A DNA stretch of 64,000 nt. Origin: CAVQCT01 sp964371785 (GTDB taxonomy: Bacteria; Zixibacteria; MSB-5A5; GN15; FEB-12). Within the stretch, counting starts at the first letter, position 1. Each line of letters opens with the position of its first letter. Positions 1 to 9,269 of this stretch are shown piece after piece. The position numbers were made by a program, and so were the translations under genes. The stretch spans positions 248,001 through 312,000 of the forward strand of contig CAYJOL010000005.1 in assembly GCA_964371785.1 (NCBI GenBank). The letters run 5' to 3'. The notes beneath the pieces were generated by a model. It searched no databases and was not told where the DNA came from. It worked only from the letters and a program-made list of their open reading frames with translations.

Positions 1-633
1 CTGCCGGGAATAAACACGCCTATTCAGAAAGTTTATCCTGATCAGCCCTATCCTACTTCCCTTGTCCCGGATTCGGCACAGGCTGATGAGTTGACGCCCG
101 AGGGTCGGTTGAAGTATTTCGAGTACGAACTGGACATTGACAATCTTCTGCCCACCGTCGAGTGGTATGTAAATGTCACGGCATTCGATTTTGGCTCGCC
201 GAAGTCCGGGCTCAAGTCGCTGGAAACACCACGTTCCTCCGGCGCCGAAGCTGCCTATCCGATGAGCACGGCGCAGACTGTTGACCAGAAAGACCTCAAG
301 GTGTTCGTCTACCCGAATCCTTATCGAATCGATGGCAACTATCGTGCGGAAGGGTACGAGGGACGAACACAGAGTGACCGTCCCGATGACCGAGTTCGCG
401 TAGTGCATTTCGCCAATTTGCCGGCAAAGTGTACCATCAAGATATTTACCCTTGATGGTGATCTGGTTCGTGAAATCGTACATGACAAGGACCCGAGTGA
501 TCCCGAGGCGAGTCACGAAATGTGGGATATGATCACACGCAACACGCAGCTTTCAGTATCAGGTCTGTATTATTGGACAGTCGAATCTGATTCCGGGGAG
601 ACACAAATTGGGAAGCTCGTGCTCATAATGTAA
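1..633 (+). CDS. Secreted protein with FlgD/T9SS-like C-terminal domain (3' part only)
   Basis: The reading frame is open from base 1, so only the last 210 residues are here and the gene starts outside the window. The visible part closely resembles the C-terminus of the next gene, with shared landmarks NTPI.KVYPDQP, LTPEGRLKYFEYE and YVNVTAFDFGSPKSGL. It ends in an Ig-like module that begins at VYPNPY, has FANLP and LDGDLV in the middle and closes with SGLYY and GKLVLI. In FCB-type bacteria such terminal modules are typical of exported or surface proteins (family knowledge). The biological role is unknown. A TTG at 91 could be mistaken for the start, but the homology continues upstream of it. 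Confidence 0.85.
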   Translation: MPGINTPIQKVYPDQPYPTSLVPDSAQADELTPEGRLKYFEYELDIDNLLPTVEWYVNVTAFDFGSPKSGLKSLETPRSSGAEAAYPMSTAQTVDQKDLKVFVYPNPYRIDGNYRAEGYEGRTQSDRPDDRVRVVHFANLPAKCTIKIFTLDGDLVREIVHDKDPSDPEASHEMWDMITRNTQLSVSGLYYWTVESDSGETQIGKLVLIM

Positions 634-638
634 TTTTG

Positions 639-3284
639 ATGATCTATCGATTCATAAACAAAGACCGGCAAAAACTCGTATTTTTGGCGGTCTTTCTATT
701 ATTGGCGATCGGCGGGTCGGTGAATTCCGACGAACTTGATCCCAAGACAGCTTCACTTCGTAAAGCGCCACAACACACCGCGGCCGCCGACAATCCGGTT
801 CTGGAGTACACGGCTCACAATCGGGGCAACATGCAGCTGGCGATCGGTAACAATGGCACGTTCGGCACGGGCGGCCGAAATATCCCCGATCCCTTCACCG
901 GCGACCAGATAACTTCCTGCGTCTATCCAAAAAACAGCGATATCGTTTACCTCTGGGTAGGGGCGCTTTGGATCGGGGCAGTCGTGGGAAGAGACACACT
1001 CGTTTCGTGCGCCACCGAGGATTGGTACACGACCCAGGAGTTCTGGCCGACTCAGGAATTCACGGACCAATCGGACACCAGAGCCGGTTTTCAATACCAG
1101 TCGATTGACGAAGGCAGTCCGTTTTATTCTCCCGATGCGCGATCCGAGCAGGATATCATCTGCGAGTACGATGATAGTCGAACTGATCCCAATCTCGTTG
1201 CCATCGACCCGACCGACAATCGTCCTCACAAGCCGCTCGGGATCAAAATCCATCAACGGTCGATGGCATGGAGCTATGCTTACGCTGATGATTTCGTCCT
1301 TTTCGACTACCAGATCGAGAATGTCGGAAATGAAATCCTCAAGGAAGTTTACATGGGAGTATTTGTCGACGGCGACGTCTGGCATGTATCCCGCAACGGC
1401 CCTGATGGGTGGAACGACGATATCGTCGGCTTCTACCGCGTGCATCCCTCCGAGGATGCCTGTGGATTCGTGGATACGGTTAATATCGCTTATGCCGCGG
1501 ACAACGATGGCGACCCGGCTGACGGCGCCTGGGATGAAAGATCGGCCACTGGTGTCGTGGGGGCTAAGCTGGTTCGCACACCTTCCGACTCGCTTAGGTA
1601 TTCGTTCAATTGGTGGACTATCGACTACTCAGACCCCACTCATGACTTTGGTCCCAGAAAAAGAGGAACCGAAGCTGACCCGTTCCGCAGCTTCGGGGCA
1701 CGGCTGGGTACGCCGACAGGCGACCGCAATAAGTACTATGTCATGAAACACCCTGAGTTCGATTACGATCTGCTTTACACCGGAGTCGACCATAGCCGCG
1801 ATGGCTGGCTGCCGCCACCGGAACGGGCCGATGACCTTGCCGACGGATTCGATGTTCGGTATTTGCTGTCATTCGGACCGTTTGAAATTCACCCCGGTGA
1901 AAAACTGCCCATCACTTTTGCCTGGGTAGGAGGGACCAACTTCCATGTCAAGGCGAACGATTTTGACTCGTTCGATCCGCTCAATCCAGACGCGTACTAC
2001 AATAAGCTCGACTTCACCGGCCTTACCGAGAACAGCCGCTGGGCTTCATGGGTATATGATAACCCCGGCGTGGATACCGATAGCGACGGTTTTGCAGGGA
2101 AATACAATGTCTGCTGCTACGATTCGACTCAGGCTACAATCGACACCACAATCGATGGTCGGGATACAACCATAACGGTGTGGCGGTATAACGTGTGCGA
2201 TACTACTTACTATGAAGGTGACGGCGTACCGGACTTTCGCGGCGCCTCTCCCCCGCCAGCCCCCGAGTTCTGGGTGGAACCGAGTGTCGGCAAACTGCGC
2301 GTTCGTTTCAATGGCCTGCGTAGCGAAACATCCGTCGATCAATTTTCAGGTGAATCGGACTTCGAAGGGTATCGGATTTATATTGCCCGCGACAACCGTC
2401 AATCCAGCTTTTCGCTGGTGGCATCGTATGACCATGAGGATTACAACAAGTATGTATGGAACAATAATCGTCTCCCCGAGGCGGGGTATTCCTTACTCGA
2501 AGATCCGTTCACGATTGAAGAACTCCGGTGTCTTTACGGCGACTCATGCAACGATATGAGCTTTGACCCTCAAAGTTACACGCGTTCGGCGCCCTTCATC
2601 CTTCCTACCAACGCGGATTCCATTTTCTATTTCGAGCCGCAGGATTTTAACGCGAGTCAGTTTGGCGTAAACACACCGATCAGAAAGGTCTATCCCGACC
2701 AACCGTTCCCGTCTTCATTGAATCCGGACTCGGTGTCGACCGATGAACTTACTCCCGAGGGGCGTCTGAAATACTTCGAGTACGAATTCACGATCGATAA
2801 CCTTTTGCCCACGATCCCGTACTACGTTAATGTCACGGCATTTGATTTCGGTTCTCCAAAGTCCGGTTTGAAGGCGATGGAGTCATCTCTTGTGAATGGC
2901 GCGATTGTAGCTTATCCGCTGGAGTCAGTTGATTCGGTTGAGGACAAGAGCCTGAGCGTGTATGTCTATCCGAATCCATATCACGAGAGCGAGGACTACG
3001 AAGGGCGCGGGTACGAAAACCGGACAGGTTTTCTGGCTCCGGACCGGGCCCACCTGATTCATTTTGCCAATCTCCCCCGTGTCTGCAAGATTTCGATCTA
3101 TTCTCTCGACGGGGACCTGATCAAGTCCATTGACCACAATTACCCTGAAGGCGGGCCCGAAGCGATGCATGAGTCCTGGGATCTCATCACGCGAAATACA
3201 CAGTTGATTGTTAGCGGCCTGTATTATTATGTGGTAGAGTCGAATACCGGGACACAGATGGGTAAGTTCGTGATTATCCGTTAG
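639..3284 (+). CDS. Large secreted protein, tandem paralogue of the preceding gene
   Basis: The protein has 881 residues. A basic start and a hydrophobic stretch near residues 13-27 look like a signal peptide. The body is rich in Asp, Tyr and Pro and holds two Asp-rich loops that could bind calcium (DNDGDPADG and DTDSDG). A fibronectin-like segment lies around residues 540-700. The end is the YPNPY-type module with IYSLDGDL and SGLYYYVVES. It starts 5 bases after its paralogue, so the two probably share a transcript. The ATG at 639 is preferred to the TTG at 636. I recognise the C-terminal module but not the main body, so substrate and function are unknown. The last 11 bases overlap the convergent MFS gene. 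Confidence 0.8.
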   Translation: MIYRFINKDRQKLVFLAVFLLLAIGGSVNSDELDPKTASLRKAPQHTAAADNPVLEYTAHNRGNMQLAIGNNGTFGTGGRNIPDPFTGDQITSCVYPKNSDIVYLWVGALWIGAVVGRDTLVSCATEDWYTTQEFWPTQEFTDQSDTRAGFQYQSIDEGSPFYSPDARSEQDIICEYDDSRTDPNLVAIDPTDNRPHKPLGIKIHQRSMAWSYAYADDFVLFDYQIENVGNEILKEVYMGVFVDGDVWHVSRNGPDGWNDDIVGFYRVHPSEDACGFVDTVNIAYAADNDGDPADGAWDERSATGVVGAKLVRTPSDSLRYSFNWWTIDYSDPTHDFGPRKRGTEADPFRSFGARLGTPTGDRNKYYVMKHPEFDYDLLYTGVDHSRDGWLPPPERADDLADGFDVRYLLSFGPFEIHPGEKLPITFAWVGGTNFHVKANDFDSFDPLNPDAYYNKLDFTGLTENSRWASWVYDNPGVDTDSDGFAGKYNVCCYDSTQATIDTTIDGRDTTITVWRYNVCDTTYYEGDGVPDFRGASPPPAPEFWVEPSVGKLRVRFNGLRSETSVDQFSGESDFEGYRIYIARDNRQSSFSLVASYDHEDYNKYVWNNNRLPEAGYSLLEDPFTIEELRCLYGDSCNDMSFDPQSYTRSAPFILPTNADSIFYFEPQDFNASQFGVNTPIRKVYPDQPFPSSLNPDSVSTDELTPEGRLKYFEYEFTIDNLLPTIPYYVNVTAFDFGSPKSGLKAMESSLVNGAIVAYPLESVDSVEDKSLSVYVYPNPYHESEDYEGRGYENRTGFLAPDRAHLIHFANLPRVCKISIYSLDGDLIKSIDHNYPEGGPEAMHESWDLITRNTQLIVSGLYYYVVESNTGTQMGKFVIIR

Positions 3285-4509
3285 GCTGTCGTTCGCGTCG
3301 ATTGAATTTCTCGGGCAATTTGCGTCCAAACGTCAGATAGAGAATCCCGGCCACCAGAGCAAGAGACGAAATCGCCATCCATGCGGCCGCCGGATGGTTT
3401 CCGAAACGATCCAGCACTACGCCTCCATACAATGGCCCGAATGACCAACCCGAAGCCACAAAAAAGCCGAAGGTGCCCATGTAACGTCCCATTCTACCCT
3501 CCGGCGCCAATTGCGCGGTCAAAGTCAGGGACGGTGGCGACATGAGTATCTCACCCAGCGTCACCACTATTATGGCCGCGGCAAAAAAGTGGAACCCGGT
3601 GAGAATGCCAACCGAGCCGTAGCCAACCGCATATAGAAAAGCGCCCGCGGCCAGTTGCGTGGTGAGTTTCCTTTTTCTCATGAGATTCGTCACCGGTATC
3701 TGCAGGGCTACCACCATGAGTCCGTTAAGGGTGTAGAGCAGTCCAAGTTGATGTTCGCTGATTCCAGCCATATTCACCGCGTACACCGAAAACGGCGCCA
3801 TTAGCTGCGCGACCACCAGATACAAAAGGAAAATAAGCATGCAGTGCCTGGCCAAAAATGGATCATCCTTGATGGCAATTATGTCCTTGAGTCTGAATCG
3901 TTCGGCAGTTACGGCAGTCTTTGGAGAGTTCAGAAATAACCAAAAGATCATTGCTGAAGCCAAAGTCACCGCTGTCGAAATGACAAACAGTGTGCCGTAG
4001 GAATAGTCCGCGGTAAAACCGCCGATGGCCGGCCCCACTGCCCACCCGAGGTTGCCCGCCGAACGTGTGATGGCGTAGCCATCAAGGCGCTGTGCCTTAG
4101 GCATGATATCGGAAACCATGGCGTTCGCGGTAGGCTGATACACGGCCCCGAAGACAGAGTTGATGAGCAGGAATGAAGCGATGGGAATGAATCCCCATCC
4201 GTGGTACATCGCCACAGCTAAGAGAGCAAATGCCACCGATCTGAAAAGCTGCGAATAGATAAGCAAGTAGCGACGTTCCATGCGGTCCGACATTTCACCC
4301 GCCACAGCTTGAAAGACCGACCGCACCACGGCCATCGCTCCGAAAAACAGCCCGATCTGTGACATACTCATGTTCAGATTGGAATGGAAGTATATGGCTA
4401 TAAACGGAATCGAAACGGCGAAGCCAAGCGAACTAACGAACCACCCGACCGAAAGAATCCAGAGGTTTCGGTCGAACTGCTTGACATATCGGTAGGCATT
4501 CCTGAGCAT
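3274..4509 (-). CDS. MFS transporter (DHA1-like)
   Basis: An integral membrane protein of 411 residues with about 12 hydrophobic helices. The loop DRMERR after helix 2 matches the usual MFS motif A position, and the second half repeats the pattern after a central cytoplasmic loop. It should move a small solute by proton coupling; the substrate cannot be read from sequence. The frame extends upstream to 4584, but that stretch runs through a Rho-independent terminator (4548-4575), so the start MLRNAYRYVK at 4509 is chosen. It lies downstream of the kinase gene but behind that terminator, so it probably has its own promoter. It ends convergently on the secreted-protein gene. Confidence 0.85.
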   Translation of the reverse strand: MLRNAYRYVKQFDRNLWILSVGWFVSSLGFAVSIPFIAIYFHSNLNMSMSQIGLFFGAMAVVRSVFQAVAGEMSDRMERRYLLIYSQLFRSVAFALLAVAMYHGWGFIPIASFLLINSVFGAVYQPTANAMVSDIMPKAQRLDGYAITRSAGNLGWAVGPAIGGFTADYSYGTLFVISTAVTLASAMIFWLFLNSPKTAVTAERFRLKDIIAIKDDPFLARHCMLIFLLYLVVAQLMAPFSVYAVNMAGISEHQLGLLYTLNGLMVVALQIPVTNLMRKRKLTTQLAAGAFLYAVGYGSVGILTGFHFFAAAIIVVTLGEILMSPPSLTLTAQLAPEGRMGRYMGTFGFFVASGWSFGPLYGGVVLDRFGNHPAAAWMAISSLALVAGILYLTFGRKLPEKFNRRERQPNG

Positions 4510-4547
4510 GGTCTTTCGAATATACACCGGGTCCGGTTGAAAGCAAA

Positions 4548-4575
4548 AGAAAAACCCGTCGGGCAACGACGGGCT
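4548..4575 (-). terminator. Rho-independent terminator of the kinase/phosphatase operon
   Basis: CCCGTCG (4555-4561) pairs with CGACGGG (4567-4573) around a 5-base loop. Read on the minus strand, the stem is followed by TTTTTC. It sits 28 bases past the stop of the kinase gene. Confidence 0.85.
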
Positions 4576-4602
4576 TTGCTTCATTTTGAGGATCAGGCGG
4601 AA

Positions 4603-7587
4603 CTAAGTGGTCAGCCTGGCCAGTCTTTCGCTCGAGTCACTGATAATCTTTGTCCGTATGTCGACTTTGCCCCAGAATTCCATTATCTGTCGATAGTAGG
4701 CGGCGGCCTGTTCTTTGTTGCCCAATCCTTCTTCCGCCCGACCCAAATAGTACAGACAATTCAGATAAGTGTTTGCGGAAACCGCTTCATCGGGTCCTTG
4801 TACGGATCCTTTCAAATTGTCCTTGCCCTCCTGGTACTTGCCCACCAGCACCTGCAGCCGGCCTATCTGCCTCTGATTTGCCGAATTTGCTTGCGCCTGA
4901 CTCTGACTCTTAGCCAGTTTTTCAAATGCCGTAATGATTGCGATAGTATCCGCCTTGCAGTAGGCATCGTATATCTCTTCAACATGATCGGCTACGGACC
5001 AGAGCTCAGAGGGAAGGCGCGAACGGGCGTCCTTCATTGTGCTCACGAATTCATCCCGGGTACTTGCGCACTGCGAACGATCCACGCTAACCAGCTCCAA
5101 TGGCACATTTATCTTCTGCAGACCGGTTGCGTATGGTTCTGACTCGTGATGGTAATAGAGCGAGCTATCCAGAATGTCGTAGTAATAGAATATACCGCCC
5201 AAACTTGAATACGCACCGTAGATCAGGGTGCTGTCGTTCGTTTTCAAAGCCTCGTCGAGTTCCTTGTGGTACATCGCCAGCGCGTTCCTGAACTTTCCAT
5301 TCCACGCCTCCAAATTGGCTTTGGAATCGTAATAATCAATCAACGTAAAAGGATCACTACCTTTGACATTTTTGACCATTTCAAGGTAGTGCGAAGCGAG
5401 ATCGAACTGCCGTTTCCGTATATAGAGAGCGCTCAGCTTGAACATGGCCGACGTGTTGTCCGGCATCCTGACCAGCAGCGATTTGAAGGCATCGATCGCC
5501 TCATCGATACGCATCTCCCGTGTGTACAGGTTGCCCAGAGTTATATATCCGGCTGGAGACTCGGGATGGAATTTCACTATCCGTTCGGCGTAATCTATAG
5601 CCTTCTCATAATTTCCGTCGTTCCGGTATATATTTGAATACTGTGAGAGCGCCAGCTGATAGGTCGGATCGAGTGAGAGCGCAGTATCCAGATGTGCAAA
5701 GGCCTTGGCGGTATCTCCCTGAAAACTGTTCACCAGAAGACCATAAATGGTGTGAGCCTCTTTGTCATCCGGGTACTCCTTGACAAACGACTCCATCTTG
5801 ATGAAGGCATTATCATATTCGACTTCAAGCCAAAGATTCGCGTAGATGTCCAACAGCTTCTGCTCCTTGGCCGGCAGATTTGATTCGTGCTTCCGAGCCA
5901 ACGCAAAATAACGCGCGCCTTCCTGTTGTCGCCCGCGAAATACGTTGCACATCGCAATACGCATCAGCGGCAGCGCAAATGTCGAGTCGATGGAATAAGC
6001 CTGCTGGAACAAATCGATGGCCTCATCGTACACTTCCTCGCCCATCTTGGTCATGCCCAGCTGGTACAGTTTAAAGGCTTGTGGAGACGATGAAACGTAA
6101 GTCGCAACTCTCCTGTCCCCCCCAATTTGTTCTTTCACGTGCATTGACAACGTTATCTTGCGAGTCAAGCTGTCAACAAGTCCGAACGGATCCTCACCTA
6201 CAACTTTCTCAGCCAGTATAATCTGGCCGGTCGCTACATCCTCGAGACGCGCGTCGATACGCATCTTATCACCGAGCTTGTAGAAAGCGCCTGACAGGAT
6301 GTTCACGGCGCCGAGCGCCTTGGCCGCTTTCACAAATTCTTCGTGAGTATGGACGGCATCACGATTGCTGGAAAAGTGGTCGAGCAAGCGTTCCCGGCTT
6401 ATGACATGCAGGGCCTCCGATTGCGCCAGATCGGTCAAGAGAATTTCGGGAAGACCTGTTTCCATCCAGTCGTAGAGGGTATCCCCAGTTTTGTTTTCGA
6501 ACCCAAGTATGGCCAGACTGTTTTCCTGGGCGTTGAGTTTAGTCGAGGCAGAATTGTCCGTCCGGGAGGTGAACTGGATGACGACAGCCGCCACGACCAG
6601 CACCAGGGCAATCGGTACTCCGATCCGGAGACCTTTCGAAGAAATTATCCCTTTCCGTGACCGGGCGCGCTGTACCTCGCCGGTGATACTGTCAGAGATG
6701 CCGCTGTCGTATTGGCGACGCATGTTGCGAAGATCAAGCACGAGATCCCGGGTGTCCTGATACCGATCATTCGATTCCTTTTGCAGACACTTGTCGATAA
6801 TTCGTTCCAACTCGAGCGGGATATTCTCATTCTTAGTCCGGGGCATTTCGTGCCGCGTTTCCAGTATCTTGGCAAGTGTTGAAACCTGCGACGGCCCCTG
6901 GAACGGCAGTTCCCCGGTCGCCATGCGATACAGCAGAATTCCGAAAGAGAAGATGTCTGACCGAATATCGATGGCATCCCCACGAGCTTGCTCGGGCGAC
7001 ATATACGATACCGTGCCGAGTATCTTACCGGCTTTGGTGAGTTCCTTTGAGATCGTAGGCGTTCCCTCGGATTTCTCGAATAAACCATCCGATGGTTTGG
7101 CCAGCCCGAAATCGAGAATCTTCGGCTCCCCATCAGCGTCTATCATGATGTTGTCCGCTTTGATATCACGATGGACGATGTGAAGCTTATGAGCCGCCGC
7201 GAGACCTGCGGAAATCTTTTCGGCCAGCCTCAGCACCGCTCCCAGATCCGGTTTCTTGTCCCTCAGGTAGTCACTCAGTGACTGACCCTCGACAAACTCC
7301 ATCACGATATAGCTCAAGTCCCGGCCGGATGCCGCCTCGACATCGGAACCGATATCAAAGATTGACATAACGTTGGGATGGTTGATTTGAGCCGCGATCA
7401 TCGCCTCTCGTTTGAATCGCTCCTGGCGTTCCACACTGTCAAAAAATTCTCCCAGAAGGACTTTCAGGGCAACCTTGCGGCCAAGTTTCTGGTCTTCGGC
7501 CAGATAAACGGAACCCATGCCGCCTTCGCCGAGCTTCCGGATTATCGTAAAGTGCGAGAATTTCGCGCCTGGTTCGAGCATACTCAC
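4603..7587 (-). CDS. Ser/Thr protein kinase with TolB-like and TPR modules
   Basis: A 994-residue Hanks-type (PknB-like) kinase. Residues 1-290 carry the glycine loop LGEGGMGSV (19-27), the ATP-binding Lys42 in VALKV, the catalytic HRDIKADN (139-146), DFG (159-161) and SPE (197-199), so it should be active. One membrane helix follows at about 320-340. Then comes a TolB-like module starting LAILGFENKTGD (358-369), as in many adenylate-cyclase-type regulators, and a long TPR array from about residue 500 to the end. The kinase is predicted cytosolic with a periplasmic TPR sensor part, although the orientation is inferred. The start overlaps the stop of the phosphatase gene by 4 bases, so kinase and phosphatase are co-translated. 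The targets are unknown. Confidence 0.93.
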   Translation of the reverse strand: MSMLEPGAKFSHFTIIRKLGEGGMGSVYLAEDQKLGRKVALKVLLGEFFDSVERQERFKREAMIAAQINHPNVMSIFDIGSDVEAASGRDLSYIVMEFVEGQSLSDYLRDKKPDLGAVLRLAEKISAGLAAAHKLHIVHRDIKADNIMIDADGEPKILDFGLAKPSDGLFEKSEGTPTISKELTKAGKILGTVSYMSPEQARGDAIDIRSDIFSFGILLYRMATGELPFQGPSQVSTLAKILETRHEMPRTKNENIPLELERIIDKCLQKESNDRYQDTRDLVLDLRNMRRQYDSGISDSITGEVQRARSRKGIISSKGLRIGVPIALVLVVAAVVIQFTSRTDNSASTKLNAQENSLAILGFENKTGDTLYDWMETGLPEILLTDLAQSEALHVISRERLLDHFSSNRDAVHTHEEFVKAAKALGAVNILSGAFYKLGDKMRIDARLEDVATGQIILAEKVVGEDPFGLVDSLTRKITLSMHVKEQIGGDRRVATYVSSSPQAFKLYQLGMTKMGEEVYDEAIDLFQQAYSIDSTFALPLMRIAMCNVFRGRQQEGARYFALARKHESNLPAKEQKLLDIYANLWLEVEYDNAFIKMESFVKEYPDDKEAHTIYGLLVNSFQGDTAKAFAHLDTALSLDPTYQLALSQYSNIYRNDGNYEKAIDYAERIVKFHPESPAGYITLGNLYTREMRIDEAIDAFKSLLVRMPDNTSAMFKLSALYIRKRQFDLASHYLEMVKNVKGSDPFTLIDYYDSKANLEAWNGKFRNALAMYHKELDEALKTNDSTLIYGAYSSLGGIFYYYDILDSSLYYHHESEPYATGLQKINVPLELVSVDRSQCASTRDEFVSTMKDARSRLPSELWSVADHVEEIYDAYCKADTIAIITAFEKLAKSQSQAQANSANQRQIGRLQVLVGKYQEGKDNLKGSVQGPDEAVSANTYLNCLYYLGRAEEGLGNKEQAAAYYRQIMEFWGKVDIRTKIISDSSERLARLTT

Positions 7588-9224
7588 CCTTTCTTGAGCA
7601 TCAACATGGTAATGTCATCAGAGCGGGGCGAATCTTCCACAAACGTGATGACGTCGTTCATTATTCTGCTAATTTGTTCAACAGGCTCCAGCAGCCTGTT
7701 GTCGACCAATATGCGTTCCAAACGGGCGTCGCCATACTGCGTCCCGTGACGATCCGCTTCCACCACGCCGTCAGTGAATACCAGGAGCTGGTCTCCGGTA
7801 TTCATCGGTATCCTCTGTTCCTCCCAGTCGGAAAAGTCGAACGCACCGATCATTGTGCCGCACGGTTGCAGGTAGTCCAATTTGCCGTCAGGGTGAATAA
7901 CCAGCGGAGGGTTGTGCCCGGCGTTGATAAAGGACAACGTGCTGTCGGTCGGATTCACCAGTCCGATAAACAGGGTCGCGAAATCTTCCGGCGCACTGTA
8001 ATTGAACAGCTGAAGCGACACCTGTCTGACGGCCCGTGCCAGCGTAAAATTCTCTTCGCTGTAGAGTATTCGAAACGAGGCGAGAATGTTCGACATGAGT
8101 AACGCCCCGCCCATCCCCTTTCCGCTCACATCCGCTACCATCAGCAATAATCTGCCGTCAGGAAGTATGGCAACATCGTAGAGATCCCCGCCAACCATAC
8201 GGCACTGCTCCTGAAAGGCGTAAATAGAATACCCCGCGATAGACGGTGTTGCTTTGACCAGCAAGTTCCGCTGTATCGCCGACGCCCGCTTGAGCTCAGC
8301 TTCAAACACTTGCTTTTCCTGTCGCTCATGCATCAGTTCGTAATTTAACAGCCGCGAGGCGATCAGATTGCCGAATGTCGCCAACAGCCTGAGATAGTCA
8401 TCATTATACCGTTTCAGCGGGTTGGTGGTATCGACATACAGAATACCCAGCACGACACCTTCATCGAATAGAGGCACTGCCATAGCCGAGTTGATTTCCG
8501 AAGCAATGATCGATTGCTGTCCGGCAAACCGCGGATCATCCTTTGGGTCTATTAGAATTGAATTCTTCTCATTGAGAATCTCTTCGACAATCGTTCTTGA
8601 AAGATTGAAGCTCCCCAGGTCCTTCCCACCTGGTAACAGACAGGCCGACGGAGCTAATTCGCCATTCTCATCCATCGTCAGGACCGCCAGACGCTGAGCA
8701 GGAATGACGCGTGATACCAGCTTGAGCGCCTTATCCATCATTTCTTCCTTGGGTTCCGGAAGCACCAGAATTTTGGCCATTTCGAATATTGTGGGGAGCA
8801 CATCCGGCAAATCCGTGACTTTCGAAGGCAGCGGCTTGAGCGCTTCGTTGATTGATAGAAATACCGATTTCTCCAGATCCCGGTCGGAAAACAAGGCGGA
8901 TCTTGGTCGGGTCGGACTGGCGCTGGAAATCGCGTCGCCGGCGACCACTTTGCATTCGACCTGCCCGAACATCACAATATCGCCCACCTTAAGCCCTGTT
9001 TTCTCGGTAATACGCCTGCCGTTCACCAGCGTGCCGTTCCGGCTGTCCAGATCGGTCACTTCACACAGTTCAGCAAAGCCTACGTCGACCCGAGCATGTT
9101 CCCGTGAAACTGTCTTGTCATTTATGAAGAACTTTGAATCAGGATTGCGGCCGACCGAATAGCTGCCCGGTTCCAGTGACCAGGAGTAGAGGCGACGACC
9201 ATCACTACCAACAAGTTTCAGCAT
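7584..9224 (-). CDS. FHA-GAF-SpoIIE (PP2C-type) serine phosphatase
   Basis: A protein of 546 residues. An FHA domain occupies residues 1-95 and has the phosphothreonine-binding signature GRN (25-27), SREH (40-43) and NGTLVNG (63-69). A GAF domain follows at about 150-310, with AVPLFDEGVVLGILYVD. The C-terminal 210 residues are a SpoIIE/RsbU-type phosphatase with the metal-site Asp residues in GGDLYD and VADVSGKG and a late DDITML. It is first in a two-gene operon with the kinase, so the pair may form a phospho-switch in which FHA docks on the phosphorylated kinase (inference). A small hairpin lies directly before its start codon. Confidence 0.92.
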   Translation of the reverse strand: MLKLVGSDGRRLYSWSLEPGSYSVGRNPDSKFFINDKTVSREHARVDVGFAELCEVTDLDSRNGTLVNGRRITEKTGLKVGDIVMFGQVECKVVAGDAISSASPTRPRSALFSDRDLEKSVFLSINEALKPLPSKVTDLPDVLPTIFEMAKILVLPEPKEEMMDKALKLVSRVIPAQRLAVLTMDENGELAPSACLLPGGKDLGSFNLSRTIVEEILNEKNSILIDPKDDPRFAGQQSIIASEINSAMAVPLFDEGVVLGILYVDTTNPLKRYNDDYLRLLATFGNLIASRLLNYELMHERQEKQVFEAELKRASAIQRNLLVKATPSIAGYSIYAFQEQCRMVGGDLYDVAILPDGRLLLMVADVSGKGMGGALLMSNILASFRILYSEENFTLARAVRQVSLQLFNYSAPEDFATLFIGLVNPTDSTLSFINAGHNPPLVIHPDGKLDYLQPCGTMIGAFDFSDWEEQRIPMNTGDQLLVFTDGVVEADRHGTQYGDARLERILVDNRLLEPVEQISRIMNDVITFVEDSPRSDDITMLMLKKG

Positions 9225-9245
9225 ATTGGACTTTTATACTCCAAT
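9225..9245 (-). promoter_or_regulatory. Hairpin directly before the phosphatase start codon
   Basis: ATTGGA and TCCAAT can pair around a 9-base loop, immediately next to the ATG on the minus strand. The only ribosome-site-like bases nearby (TTGGAG) lie in the stem, so folding could hide them. This is a pattern seen by eye; the predicted stem is weak (6 bp, A/T-rich ends). Confidence 0.35.
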
Positions 9246-9269
9246 TTATATATCGATGTCAGATGTAAC

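Noticed and set aside
753..1445. Long minus-strand frame opposite the secreted protein
   Set aside because: It is a shadow of the plus-strand gene, without any recognisable domain.
4510..4584. N-terminal extension of the MFS gene to 4584
   Set aside because: It passes through the kinase terminator and adds a non-membrane, low-complexity start; the ATG at 4509 gives the normal MFS beginning.
4384..5142. Plus-strand frame opposite the kinase
   Set aside because: A shadow of the TPR part of the kinase and of the MFS start; no family features.
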